Positions 55,315 through 63,978 of a DNA stretch of 64,000 bases are shown piece after piece. The stretch comes from Blautia glucerasea (GTDB lineage Bacteria; Bacillota; Clostridia; Lachnospirales; Lachnospiraceae). The notes under the pieces are model-generated. The model saw only the letters and a program-made list of their open reading frames with translations. It made no database searches and had not been told where the DNA came from. The DNA is taken from contig NZ_JAJBMO010000005.1 of the NCBI RefSeq assembly GCF_020537505.1, forward strand, positions 1 through 64,000, in the 5' to 3' direction. How positions within the stretch are numbered: the first letter of the stretch is position 1; each line of letters begins with the position of its first letter. A program made the position numbers and the translations under genes.

Positions 55315-55611
55315 TCATTCATTTGTCATACTCAACAGTTTTGCAACCAATGTCTCTAAACTTTTTCCCAAAAATGGGACAAAATCTGGTATTGCACCAA
55401 ATGCCATCCCAATTATTATCATTCTACCACATTCTCTTGCAGATTCCAATGCAAATCCATAACTCAAAACACCTGTCAGAATAAATATAATTGATAAAAA
55501 GTAAAGCAAAATATTTCCCAATATCATCGGAATTTTTAATAACCAGTGAATCAATGTCATTACTGCAAGAATTAAATATAAAAACACTTTTATTATGTAC
55601 TTAACCAACAT
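55315..55611 (-). CDS. Small membrane protein of the element
   Basis: A 98-residue hydrophobic protein with two or three membrane helices (about 8-25, 30-52, 62-78) and a short Gly/Pro loop (GMAFGAIPDFVPFLGK). Such proteins accompany transposon genes in Lachnospiraceae, but I know no function. GGGAGGG precedes the ATG region. It sits between the 23-bp tandem repeat and the terminator. Confidence 0.65.
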   Translation of the reverse strand: MLVKYIIKVFLYLILAVMTLIHWLLKIPMILGNILLYFLSIIFILTGVLSYGFALESARECGRMIIIGMAFGAIPDFVPFLGKSLETLVAKLLSMTNE

Positions 55612-55630
55612 TTTTAATCCCTCCCTTTTT

Positions 55631-55733
55631 TATCTTTCCGGACAGCAAGAATCTTGCCATCCGGACTTCCATTTTTTTGCTATCCGGACTTCCACTTTTT
55701 TGCTATCCGGGCTGCAAAATTCTTGCTATCCAA
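55631..55733. repeat. 23-bp tandem repeat, about 4.5 copies
   Basis: CCGG recurs at 55638, 55661, 55684 and 55707, and TTGC at 55654, 55677, 55700 and 55723: an exact 23-bp period. On the minus strand each unit starts GGAT(A/G)GCAA and ends (G/C)(T/C)CC. The inner units are nearly identical; the two outer units hold small palindromes around GCAAGA..TCTTGC. It lies between tnpV and the small membrane protein gene. Confidence 0.85.
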
Positions 55734-55742
55734 TACAGTTCA

Positions 55743-56123
55743 TTATCCTTTCGTGTATATCATTTCCGTCAAAATCATCTCTTCTGCATCATGACAAAGG
55801 GTATTCATCCTCCTTGTCCATTCCATGTTGTCTTGCCTTTTTAATTCCTCTGTAATTCCTTCTTTCTCCATCATCTGTTTTACTAATTGTTCTTCTCTAT
55901 CCCTTGCTTCTGCATCAATCTGATTCAAATGCTCGACAAGTTTTCCTTGTAACAACAATATTTGATATTTTGCCTTTCTGTGTTCCTGTAAATAGCTTTT
56001 ACGAAGCATCCCATATTTCCCATAAGTTGGTTCGATATCTGTAAGTGCCAATTCTGGCAAATAATAATCACCACATAACATATAAGTAAGTCCATTTTTC
56101 TCATCATAAATTTCGTTCTGCAT
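55743..56123 (-). CDS. TnpV family transposon protein
   Basis: A 126-residue protein. GLTYMLCGDYYLPELALTD, YGKYGMLRKSYLQEHRKAKYQILLLQGKLVEHLNQIDAEARDREEQLVKQMMEKEGITEELKRQDNMEWTRRMN (read in parts) and the C-terminal EEMILTEMIY follow TnpV of Tn4451-like elements. Its role in transposition is unknown. It follows the DUF6262 gene by 20 bp. Confidence 0.85.
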   Translation of the reverse strand: MQNEIYDEKNGLTYMLCGDYYLPELALTDIEPTYGKYGMLRKSYLQEHRKAKYQILLLQGKLVEHLNQIDAEARDREEQLVKQMMEKEGITEELKRQDNMEWTRRMNTLCHDAEEMILTEMIYTKG

Positions 56124-56143
56124 AAAATATTCTCCTTTTCTTC

Positions 56144-56551
56144 CTATAATTGGTCGTACATCTTCAACAGTGTTCCCTTTTTCATTTGACTATATTTCAC
56201 CTGTAATTCTTCATATTTTTTCTGAAGACTTTCATATTCGTTTTTCGGAACACTATCGGATAATTTCTGTTCTAAACTCTTAATCCGTGCTTCCTGTGCT
56301 TTTGCAATAGCATCACTTTTAGGATTTCGCAATATCATTCCCTGTTGTTTTTCCTTCAATTCCATCATGACCTGTTTCACATTCGGATTATTATAGAAAA
56401 AACCTCTGGAAAGTCCTGTTAGTTTTGTAAGTTCAGCAACTGAAATTTTTATATTTTTTCTATACATTGTTTCAATAGCTGTTATTGCTGTTTCCGTCAT
56501 TTCCGCACTTTTTTCTTTTGCCAGTGCTACCATTTTATCGTGTTTCTGCAT
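56144..56551 (-). CDS. DUF6262 / TnpC-like transposition accessory protein
   Basis: A 135-residue protein: an N-terminal helix-turn-helix-like region (KISVAELTKLTGLSRGFFYNNPNVKQVM) followed by a coiled coil (IAKAQEARIKSLEQKL...YESLQKKYEELQVKYSQMKKG). Size, position after the recombinases and layout match TnpC of Tn554, which aids orientation and efficiency of transposition. Its start overlaps the third recombinase by 17 bp. Confidence 0.82.
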   Translation of the reverse strand: MQKHDKMVALAKEKSAEMTETAITAIETMYRKNIKISVAELTKLTGLSRGFFYNNPNVKQVMMELKEKQQGMILRNPKSDAIAKAQEARIKSLEQKLSDSVPKNEYESLQKKYEELQVKYSQMKKGTLLKMYDQL

Positions 56552-58043
56552 TTTCCTTTTCCCTCCTGTATTGTGCTAATAATTCATTCATTTCATCTCG
56601 TACAGCCTTTGTGTCCTCCGCTAATGCTTCGTTTCTTAACCGCCGATAATGTGGTATGGTTCGTGTATCCTTATGCCCCAACAGCCTTGCAATGCTATCA
56701 TCATCTAATTTCATTTCTGTAAGTTTTACTCCAAAAGTATGTCTAAAACGATGTGTACGAAACTCAAAATAATTTCCATTATCATCCCTGATATCATTTT
56801 CATAAATCATGATATTTACATGATATTTCAGCATTGAATCTGTATACAATTTTCCATTATCTTGAAGAAAAATATATTCTGAATCTGGATGCTCCTTTTC
56901 TGAAACTTCTATTGCTTTTCTAATCAATTCTGCCAGCTGATCGCTAACTGGTCTTTTGTATTTCCTTGTTTTCTGCTGGATAATAGTTATAAAATAATGT
57001 CCAGATTTCTCAGATAAGCAATCCCTTCGCAAAGTCAACGTATCCTCTATTCTTGTACCGAGCATCTGATGTATTATTAAACATCTGCCTAACTGGGGCT
57101 TTAATTTTGTTAATGCACAATTAAATCTTCTGATTTCTGCATCTGAATACGCTTCTGGTAAAGCGTTGTCATATGCTCTGCAATCACTGGATAGAAAAAG
57201 GTTGCATATATTTCCTATTTCCAGTTCACGCCCTATTTCATCCAACAGATTATCCAAAACCGACAGCTCTGTCGTGTAACTGACTGATGTAAGACCGGTA
57301 TCCGTTTTTATATAAACCAGATAATCTTCTATCATATCCCTGCTAATTTCTGTAAAGTGCTTTACTTCTGGAAATCGATCATACATGAAACTAGCAAACC
57401 GACGGAATCCACGCAATTCACCTTTTATACTACCCATTGCTTTTGTCTGGCAGTGGCTATACAATATTTTCTTTATTATCTCTTTAAATTCTTTCTGCCT
57501 GATCTCACGAAAATCTAATCTATATCTTCCACGAATCGGATTACTCCTTGGCACAATATCCAACTTTCTCATATCCCATACATCTTTTTCGTTTTCTGGA
57601 ATACCTGCTGTTTTACACTTCACAACATACTCATAATACATTTTCAGAAAAGAAACCTGAGCGCTACTTTGTTGCTCAACATTCCGCCTATCTGGTCTAT
57701 TTCTTCTAACATACAGCGCCAATCCTTTTTTATATAAAAATGCTTTATAACTTCTCTCCAGTTCTTCCCATTTTTTATCAGTGATGCTGCTACAACTTGT
57801 ACACTTCTCATTCAGAAATTCTTTCAACAGATCAAATCTGTAAATATCATTTACTACTGTTGATAATGACAAACGTCTACATCTATCATCGATATACCCA
57901 TAAATCTCATCCTGCATCTTTTCATTATGAATCTCTGATATGTAGTACACCCTGTTTTCCTTCCATTTCAGTCCTGCCAACTGTTTTTCTGTAGCTTGTT
58001 GATAACAGTCATACGAAATCAAATTAATATTACCTTTCATCAT
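56535..58043 (-). CDS. Tyrosine recombinase, third of the trio
   Basis: A 502-residue integrase. N-terminal core-binding helices, then the catalytic domain: MLGTRIEDTLTLRRD (Arg I), IIQQKTRKYKRPVS (Lys), THRFRHTFGVKL (His-x-x-Arg-His), RLLGHKDTRTIPHYRRL (GH and the nucleophilic Tyr). All active-site residues are present. It overlaps the previous recombinase by 14 bp. Confidence 0.9.
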   Translation of the reverse strand: MMKGNINLISYDCYQQATEKQLAGLKWKENRVYYISEIHNEKMQDEIYGYIDDRCRRLSLSTVVNDIYRFDLLKEFLNEKCTSCSSITDKKWEELERSYKAFLYKKGLALYVRRNRPDRRNVEQQSSAQVSFLKMYYEYVVKCKTAGIPENEKDVWDMRKLDIVPRSNPIRGRYRLDFREIRQKEFKEIIKKILYSHCQTKAMGSIKGELRGFRRFASFMYDRFPEVKHFTEISRDMIEDYLVYIKTDTGLTSVSYTTELSVLDNLLDEIGRELEIGNICNLFLSSDCRAYDNALPEAYSDAEIRRFNCALTKLKPQLGRCLIIHQMLGTRIEDTLTLRRDCLSEKSGHYFITIIQQKTRKYKRPVSDQLAELIRKAIEVSEKEHPDSEYIFLQDNGKLYTDSMLKYHVNIMIYENDIRDDNGNYFEFRTHRFRHTFGVKLTEMKLDDDSIARLLGHKDTRTIPHYRRLRNEALAEDTKAVRDEMNELLAQYRREKENAETR

Positions 58044-59760
58044 CTTCTGCTCCTTTCAATTTAAATGACTGATTTTTAGAGAAATATTTATCTTCAGCCG
58101 ATACAATACGTTCCGGCATGAAATCAATGTACTGTTTTGTCATATTCTCACTTGAATGTCCTAGATAATCTCGTACCCCTTGTATAGAAACCCCATTTCC
58201 GTACATTGAAGTTGCAAGGTTATGTCTGTAATCGTGTGCTCTAAAGATATAATCTCCGCAGGCAATCCCACGAGCCTTACACTCCCGAATCATCTGATTT
58301 GAAAATGTCTGTCCATTAAATGCACCACCCTTTTTATTTTTGAATAAATACTCCCCATTTTTTATTCCGTACTTTTTTTCATAATCATTCACCAGTCCAA
58401 CCAATAAACTGGGAACAGGAATGACTTTTTCTCTCCGCATTTTGCTTTGATATATGCGCATCCAATTCTCATTGCCTTGTGAATAAAAGGCTCCCGATTT
58501 TATTGTACAAACCTCGCTTTTCCTAATTCCTGTGCAAAACAAAATCAAATACATCAACTGTAAATGCTCTGGGAATGCCGGCAGCTCCTTAATTAGATGA
58601 GCAATTGTTTTTTCTGGAACACTTCTTTCATTGTGTTCCGAAAAACCTTTTTTTAAAAATCGTTCCGGATAAAACTTCAACACTTCAATATTTTTCATTT
58701 TCAAAAACTGTAGAAATGTATGCATATGTGTGATATATCGGTTAAAAGTGGAATACTTAATATCGGACTCATCCAAAACAGACACATAATCCGCTATATC
58801 TTGCATCTCCAGTTCAGTTACTTTCTTACTCTGTCCATCCAGATATTTTAAAAATTGTGAAATAAAACTTATTGTATTTCGGATATTTGATAAAGACAGA
58901 TCAGATATCCCGACCAAATATTTTGCGTATAATTGTAAATACCAACGATTTTCTTTTTCGTAAATATTAATAAACGAAAGGCTTTTAACAGGTGAACTGG
59001 CATTGATTCTCGATTTATCAAACTGAAACCTATCCATATACCAGATACACGCTCGCCAATTTGTCTCTGAATCTGTTAGAAATAACGTTCTTCTCGCAAA
59101 CTCAACAATCTTAGAAGCCTGTTTTTTTATAATTTCCGACTCCTTGTTTAAATACAGATAAAATCTGTTTTCGTCTGCCTGTTCCATTTCTTCAATATCA
59201 TCTATTCCGTACTTATCGCAAAACCGTATAAGTGCTTTTAATGGTTCTAAAAAATATCTTCGATGTCTTTGTACCTTATCCATATTCAGAATTTCACACA
59301 GCAATATTTTTGTCTGTCGCACCAACTGTGATGAATGTATCCTCGTTAAGTCCCATAACAAATCATTCTTATCGACCACCTGACGAAAAGATTGTGCTTT
59401 CTTCTTATTGGGGACATACAGCAAAAACAATTTGTCTTGCTTAAAAAACTCCTGTTCTACAAAGAAGGGATTTCCTTGTGAATAGACATCCGGCATATTT
59501 TCTATTTTTAAACGATCAAATAAGCTCATTAATTCCGCTTTATATTTTTCTGAAATATCCTCTTTTTCAAGAGAATCCATATACATTTTTCTCGTTTCAT
59601 AGTTAATATCTGCAGTACACTGTATATCTGTATACTGGAAAAATTTGTATAACCGGTTATAGTATTTTGCTTCTCCATTCGTAACTAAAGATATTTCTTC
59701 CTTTAATTTCTCGGATATTTTTTCCTGATATAACTTAGGAACAATTTTTAATATTGCCAA
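58030..59760 (-). CDS. Tyrosine recombinase, TnpB-like, second of the trio
   Basis: A 576-residue integrase, close to Tn554 TnpB in size and position. A large N-terminal part (1-330) leads to the catalytic domain: LFCTGIRKSEVCTIKSG (Arg I), SKMRREKVIPVP (Lys), RAHDYRHNLATSMYGNG (His-x-x-Arg-His), RDYLGHSSENMTKQYIDFMP (GH and Tyr). Complete active site. It lies 18 bp after the first recombinase. Confidence 0.9.
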   Translation of the reverse strand: MAILKIVPKLYQEKISEKLKEEISLVTNGEAKYYNRLYKFFQYTDIQCTADINYETRKMYMDSLEKEDISEKYKAELMSLFDRLKIENMPDVYSQGNPFFVEQEFFKQDKLFLLYVPNKKKAQSFRQVVDKNDLLWDLTRIHSSQLVRQTKILLCEILNMDKVQRHRRYFLEPLKALIRFCDKYGIDDIEEMEQADENRFYLYLNKESEIIKKQASKIVEFARRTLFLTDSETNWRACIWYMDRFQFDKSRINASSPVKSLSFINIYEKENRWYLQLYAKYLVGISDLSLSNIRNTISFISQFLKYLDGQSKKVTELEMQDIADYVSVLDESDIKYSTFNRYITHMHTFLQFLKMKNIEVLKFYPERFLKKGFSEHNERSVPEKTIAHLIKELPAFPEHLQLMYLILFCTGIRKSEVCTIKSGAFYSQGNENWMRIYQSKMRREKVIPVPSLLVGLVNDYEKKYGIKNGEYLFKNKKGGAFNGQTFSNQMIRECKARGIACGDYIFRAHDYRHNLATSMYGNGVSIQGVRDYLGHSSENMTKQYIDFMPERIVSAEDKYFSKNQSFKLKGAEDDER

Positions 59761-59778
59761 GGTAATCCCTCCTTCCTT

Positions 59779-60882
59779 TTACAGAAAATCTGCAATTTGG
59801 TATAAATCTTCATTATTTGAGTAGTATTGATCTGTCGCTTCTATCAATCGTTCATTATTTTCACCCAAGTATTTAATGGTAGTTTCAACTTTCTTATGCC
59901 CCAGGGCAAAACGAATGTCATTCAAATCCCATCCTTCTTTTCTTCTTTCCTCCGCAAAATAGTGTCGGAGCTGATGCGGATGGGAATTGATATCCGTTTT
60001 TTTGGATAGCCTTTTCAACATGCTATACACAGAATCCGCATCTAATGGCTCTCCTTTGTTTTTTCCAGTCAATTTTGTAAATAGATACTCCGAGTTCATC
60101 AGACTTTTTCGATTATCAGAAATGTACTTAACCAAGAACTCAAAAGTTGTATTACTTAACAAAGCCATTCTATATTCTGCATTTTTTGCTCTTGCCAAGT
60201 TGGTATTGGATTCACGATACCTTACCCGAACCGTCCTTCTTTTAAAATCAATATCTTCGGTATAATGGATTCCCAGAATTTCCCCTAATCTAAGACCGGT
60301 TTCTGCCATCATTGCTATCAGCAATCGATCTCTATCATTCGAACAGGCATTTATCAGCTCCTGTATTTCTTCGGATGTTATTTCTTCCAGATTAGGTTCT
60401 TCTTCTTTGAAGAAACCTTTAAACGAATTCACTGCATTTTGATGATTTACTCCCATACTGTCAAAATACGATACTTTTTTTACTCGTAAGACTTTAAGCA
60501 TTGGCAAAACATCTTCCAGTGCCAAAAACTGGTAGTATCTGAAGACTGCACCAAGATACATATTGCAGGTCTTATTACTCGTCTGTGTATTATGCTCAGT
60601 ATGCTTTCCACTCTTAACCCAATACAAGAAATCGATAAAATGTTTATTCTGCTCTGAATAGGATAACAATGTAATCTCATCCAATCCTATCGTTTGCTCC
60701 TGCAGATAATTGTAATAATATGAAAGTGCGAAGGCGGCGGATTTTACAGTATTCGGAGAAGCATTAATCTGATCCAGATGCTTCAAATACTTTGATGGAA
60801 GGATTTCAATTTCTTCAATATCAGAAGTAATCAAAAAACGTGGTCTATTATCTTTCAAAACCGAAACAACCCTATATTTCAA
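59779..60882 (-). CDS. Tyrosine recombinase, TnpA-like, first of the trio
   Basis: A 367-residue integrase, close to Tn554 TnpA (361). SAM-like core-binding domain at about 35-125; catalytic residues R198 (TGLRLGEIL), H303, R306 and H307 (HPHQLRHYF), GH at 328-329 and Y338. It is the first gene of the operon and is driven by a strong promoter overlapped by the iterated operator. Confidence 0.92.
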   Translation of the reverse strand: MKYRVVSVLKDNRPRFLITSDIEEIEILPSKYLKHLDQINASPNTVKSAAFALSYYYNYLQEQTIGLDEITLLSYSEQNKHFIDFLYWVKSGKHTEHNTQTSNKTCNMYLGAVFRYYQFLALEDVLPMLKVLRVKKVSYFDSMGVNHQNAVNSFKGFFKEEEPNLEEITSEEIQELINACSNDRDRLLIAMMAETGLRLGEILGIHYTEDIDFKRRTVRVRYRESNTNLARAKNAEYRMALLSNTTFEFLVKYISDNRKSLMNSEYLFTKLTGKNKGEPLDADSVYSMLKRLSKKTDINSHPHQLRHYFAEERRKEGWDLNDIRFALGHKKVETTIKYLGENNERLIEATDQYYSNNEDLYQIADFL

Positions 60883-60917
60883 TCCACAGCCCTCCTTCCT
60901 TTCTTTTTGATTTGTTT

Positions 60918-61108
60918 GACTTCTTTGACTTCTTGATTTACATTATACACAAAGATATCAAAATGTCAATTACGTTTTTGACTTCTTTGACTTTTAAAGG
61001 AATATCAATAAAGCATTTTTTGATTTCTTTATGTTTTAAATTGATTTTTAGGGATATAATTGATAAGATAAAATACAAGAAGTCAATTTATACAAAGTCA
61101 AAGAAGTC
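60918..61108. promoter_or_regulatory. Iterated operator between recombinase operon and XRE gene
   Basis: The 14-mer GACTTCTTTGACTT occurs at 60918-60931 and 60980-60993 and in reverse at 61095-61108; a partial copy (AAGAAGTCAA) is at 61077-61086. The first two copies flank the recombinase promoter; the third lies just before the XRE start codon. Probably the binding sites of the XRE regulator. Confidence 0.8.
60942..60969 (-). promoter_or_regulatory. Promoter of the recombinase operon
   Basis: Minus strand TTGACA (60964-60969), 16-nt spacer, TATAAT (60942-60947). Operator copies sit 11 bp on either side. Confidence 0.85.
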
Positions 61109-61122
61109 AAGAGGAGATTTGA

Positions 61123-61920
61123 ATGAACGAATTTATATCAAATTCAGGCACACTAATAAATCCTGACAGCGTTTACGATCAGGAAAGATTCATCAATATA
61201 CTTCAAATCATTTTACAGAAAAAAACACAAAAAGAATTATCTGAACAAACAGGCTTAAATAATGCAACCATTTCACGAATGCTCAACGGTGCCCGATCTG
61301 GAAGACCATATAAAAGCACTATTGATAAAATTGCAAAAGCCATTGATGATCCAGAACTTATCCAAGAATTATATGATGCAACGGGATATTCTTCTAAGAA
61401 AATACGGGAACGGAAAAAGATAATTGCAGACAATGGATTTTCTCTGGATCTCTCTACTGTTCAGGTGCATGAAAAATTTTTTTCTACCTTAATGCGTGGA
61501 CTTTCCATGATGACAAGTCTGCATAAAGTTGAATGGACAATAAAATCCGGAACACCCAGATCATACGATTATTTAATTGAATTAAAAGAGGGAAATATAG
61601 ATTATTGGTACATTAGATATGTAGATAGAATTATTTCTGATGAAGAAAGAAAAAAAGCCTTAACTGCCATTTATGGAGAATTTGCAAAATTGAAATTGGG
61701 CGGAAAAATCAAAGTTTCTTGCGCCACTCCTTCTTACGAAGATTATGATTATTTTGTTACAATTCCGCCATATCAATTAAATACAAATGCTTCAATTATA
61801 CATTTTGATTCTGAACTCGAAAGATTTGCAGACGAAACCTTTTTAGAGACAGCTTTACCACTTAAAGAAAATATTCCTGTTAAGGATTTTTGTAATCTTA
61901 CCGAACCACTGATACTATAA
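61123..61920 (+). CDS. XRE-type regulator of the element
   Basis: A 265-residue protein. Residues 27-75 form an XRE helix-turn-helix (QKKTQKELSEQTGLNNATISRMLNGARSGRPYKSTIDKIAKAI); the rest (about 105-265) is a mixed alpha/beta domain I do not recognise, perhaps for signal sensing or dimerisation. GAGGAG lies 7 nt before the ATG. A possible promoter is TTGATT-17-TAAGAT at about 61041-61069. It is divergent from the recombinases and most likely represses them and itself. Confidence 0.82.
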   Translation: MNEFISNSGTLINPDSVYDQERFINILQIILQKKTQKELSEQTGLNNATISRMLNGARSGRPYKSTIDKIAKAIDDPELIQELYDATGYSSKKIRERKKIIADNGFSLDLSTVQVHEKFFSTLMRGLSMMTSLHKVEWTIKSGTPRSYDYLIELKEGNIDYWYIRYVDRIISDEERKKALTAIYGEFAKLKLGGKIKVSCATPSYEDYDYFVTIPPYQLNTNASIIHFDSELERFADETFLETALPLKENIPVKDFCNLTEPLIL

Positions 61921-61937
61921 CTTTTTGATTTTATCAC

Positions 61938-61970
61938 AGAGAGAGTTACTTATGGCTCTCTCTTTTTTTT
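61938..61970 (+). terminator. Terminator of the XRE gene
   Basis: Arms AGAGAGAG (61938-61945) and CTCTCTCT (61956-61963) followed by a run of Ts. Confidence 0.88.
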
Positions 61971-62261
61971 GCACTTCCTCCTCCCACGTTCCAACTCATT
62001 ATGGCTAATCATTTTTCTAAAGTAAGTATCGCCTAGAGTAACTCAAAATTCCATTTCTGGATTATGATTCTCTGACAAACTTGATGGAGATTACGATTCC
62101 CCATACCCTCAATATCACAAAATATCAAATTTTGCTATTAGCTCATAATAAATTTTCGCAGCTATCTGTTTTTGCACTCATAGTTATCAAAAGCTTTTTA
62201 TAACCATCTGCTTCTACCAGTAACAAAATGTCAATAGTTTTTGAATCACTTTTTCAAAAAA
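61971..62261. other. AT-rich intergenic DNA
   Basis: Nothing coding is seen. It may contain the right end of the recombinase element, but I find no repeat of the left junction sequence here. Confidence 0.4.
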
Positions 62262-62302
62262 GGCAAAAAATAGAACGTATAGATTATTTCCATACGCTCT
62301 AT
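62262..62302 (-). terminator. Terminator of the methyltransferase gene
   Basis: Arms ATAGAACGTAT (62270-62280) and ATACGCTCTAT (62292-62302), one wobble pair; the minus strand continues TTTTTTGCC. Confidence 0.75.
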
Positions 62303-62348
62303 CTCACATTTCATATTAAATTTTTGAATTCTACAAACAGGAAATTAG

Positions 62349-62960
62349 CTATTTCGTTGCAACAATACTTATCCAATGATTTTTTGTATTTGAATACATT
62401 TTTATCTCTGTAAAACCTGCTTCTTTCAAAGCAGCAATGAGTTGATCAGAGGTGTAAATCTTCATACCATCAATCAACTTTGTCCATTTTTCATCTGCGG
62501 CATTCGTTCCGTCAGATTCGTTACAAATCAGGAATGTCCCTCCGTTTTTCAGAACCCGATTTACCTCAAAAAAACATTTTTCCAATCCAGGCCAGAAGTA
62601 AACTGTCTCGAAAGCAGATACATAATCAAAAACCGCATCAGGAAAAGGGATAGCAGATACATCACCTTGAACCACGCAACATTTCCCTTGTTTAATGGCG
62701 GTGGCGTTCAGTTTTTGAGATTCTGCCACGCTGACCTCCGAATAATCCATTCCTGTCACATGTCCATTTCCGCATTTGCCCAACCAGGCTACAATATTTG
62801 CACCGCCTCCGCAACCAACATCCAGTACCGTAGCGTCCGGATTCACTGAGATATTTGAGAATCCCCATTGTGATAACTTGGCGTGACCGATGTTCATCAT
62901 CTTCGTCATCAATTTTCCGCCGAAGCCTTGTGGCTTACGAGTATTTTCAAAGAAGTTCAT
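62349..62960 (-). CDS. Class I SAM-dependent methyltransferase
   Basis: A 203-residue Methyltransf_11-type enzyme. VLDVGCGGGANIVAWLG (motif I, about 46-62), GMDYSEVSVAESQKL (motif II), GDVSAIPFPDAVFDYVSAFETVYFWPGLEKCFFEVNRVLKNGGTFLICNE (motifs III-IV, read in parts). The substrate is unknown. It has its own terminator and a GGAGG site before the ATG. It lies between transposon modules and is likely cargo or a passenger in accessory DNA. Confidence 0.88.
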   Translation of the reverse strand: MNFFENTRKPQGFGGKLMTKMMNIGHAKLSQWGFSNISVNPDATVLDVGCGGGANIVAWLGKCGNGHVTGMDYSEVSVAESQKLNATAIKQGKCCVVQGDVSAIPFPDAVFDYVSAFETVYFWPGLEKCFFEVNRVLKNGGTFLICNESDGTNAADEKWTKLIDGMKIYTSDQLIAALKEAGFTEIKMYSNTKNHWISIVATK

Positions 62961-63039
62961 TGCATTATTCCTCCTCTTTAAATTCCGATTTGTTACTCAC
63001 ATGATATCATATTTTTTCTTCAATTACATCCACCTAATT

Positions 63040-63213
63040 TTAATACACTGCCTGTCGACTTGCTTCTGTAACCAGCATCCGGTTAATCTTCTCCTGCATT
63101 GTTTCCTTTGCATTTTCATTGAAATGATAACGGACAACATAGACTGTCTGCCCGATTTTCTTTGTAAATGTGTTACCCTCTGTTTTTGTATTCATCATTT
63201 TTTCCATAATCAT
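63040..63213 (-). CDS. TnpW family transposon protein
   Basis: A 57-residue frame, ATG 63211-63213 with AGAAAGG 5 nt upstream, stop at 63040. It reads MIMEKMMNTKTEGNTFTKKI, then GQTVYVVRYHFNENAKETM and QEKINRMLVTEASRQAVY. This is the small TnpW protein found in Tn4451/Tn1549-type elements of Lachnospiraceae. It is intact although the neighbouring genes are broken. Its ATGA start overlaps the stop of an upstream frame with no start codon (63210-63323). Confidence 0.8.
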   Translation of the reverse strand: MIMEKMMNTKTEGNTFTKKIGQTVYVVRYHFNENAKETMQEKINRMLVTEASRQAVY

Positions 63214-63533
63214 TTTTCCTTTCTTTTGGAGCCCCAGCAGAGAGTCATTCCATTGGTCTCTGTCAGAACATTATTCTTTAAATCAGGCCCAAAATGGGCA
63301 CTTCCAGTTTCACAGGCTACCTATATATAGCCTTTTCATTTTTGCTTGCAAAAAGCCTTGTGATCACAGCACTTTTTTAACGTAAAAAGCGTTTTAATAT
63401 GATGCAGCCAACGACAAGAAGCATATCTAACAAATATCATTGTCTATCACTTCTGTTTTCTCTGCCGATATCTCTCTGGTTAATCCCTAATAATCTTCCC
63501 TGCCAGACAAGACGATAAGTACAGCGTTTGCTT

Positions 63534-63650
63534 CTATCGTGTTTCCAAATACTTTCTTCCATCATCCGATGGTTCTTCATCAAGTTCCAGTCCGTGACGT
63601 TTACAGATATCTAAAAACATTGTCCGGCAGGCAGAATCGGCTGCAGATTC
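63534..63650 (-). pseudogene. Fragment resembling a mobilisation/relaxase protein
   Basis: The minus frame reads ESAADSACRTMFLDICKRHG then LELDEEPSDDGRKYLETR and stops. The ICKRHGLELDEEP..GGR-like phrase recalls the C-terminal part of plasmid/transposon mobilisation proteins. There is no start codon in good context and no continuation on either side, so it is a remnant. The family match is from memory and uncertain. Confidence 0.4.
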
Positions 63651-63838
63651 AAAATTTTATTATTCAAAAATAAATAAAAATGGATTCCACCAAAATACCC
63701 ATCACCAAAAATGTACTGGACACTTCTATTCATTATATTTGCACCAACAACTTGAAGTTATCTTCCTGCTTACGACTTTCCAACAACATAAACTCCAAAT
63801 ATCATTTTGATAATATAAAGATACTTCTTTCTTACCCC

Positions 63839-63978
63839 AGAGCAAGATCCACCTGTGTTTAACAATATTGTCTTTCATCACAATATTCTCTTATCAGGTT
63901 TTCATCTTGCTGGGGATTCCCCAAACCCATTTTTCTATTTATGCCGAGGTCTCAGTATACACTAGAGCAAGATCCACC
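63839..63978. repeat. 15-bp direct repeat, 125 bp apart
   Basis: AGAGCAAGATCCACC at 63839-63853 and again at 63964-63978. It may be part of transposon ends or of an element continuing past the window. Confidence 0.55.

Larger units (their letters stand above)
55185..61970 (-). mobile_element. Tn554/recombinase-in-trio-like integrative element
   Basis: The element contains three overlapping tyrosine recombinases and a TnpC-like DUF6262 protein in one operon, a TnpV protein, a small membrane protein, a tandem repeat and a divergent regulator. This is the Tn554 tnpA-tnpB-tnpC order with one more recombinase. The left edge is the break in the CpaF gene at about 55172-55187. The right edge is not visible; 61970 is the end of the regulator's terminator, used as a minimum. 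The DNA is clearly more A/T-rich than the Tad locus. Confidence 0.7.

Noticed and set aside
55631..55733. CRISPR array
   Set aside because: The units are contiguous 23-bp tandem repeats with no unique spacers, and no cas genes are near.
60840..61166. Plus-strand open frame of 108 codons upstream of the XRE gene
   Set aside because: It overlaps the recombinase promoter and operator repeats, has repetitive Phe/Ser codons from those repeats and no ribosome site.
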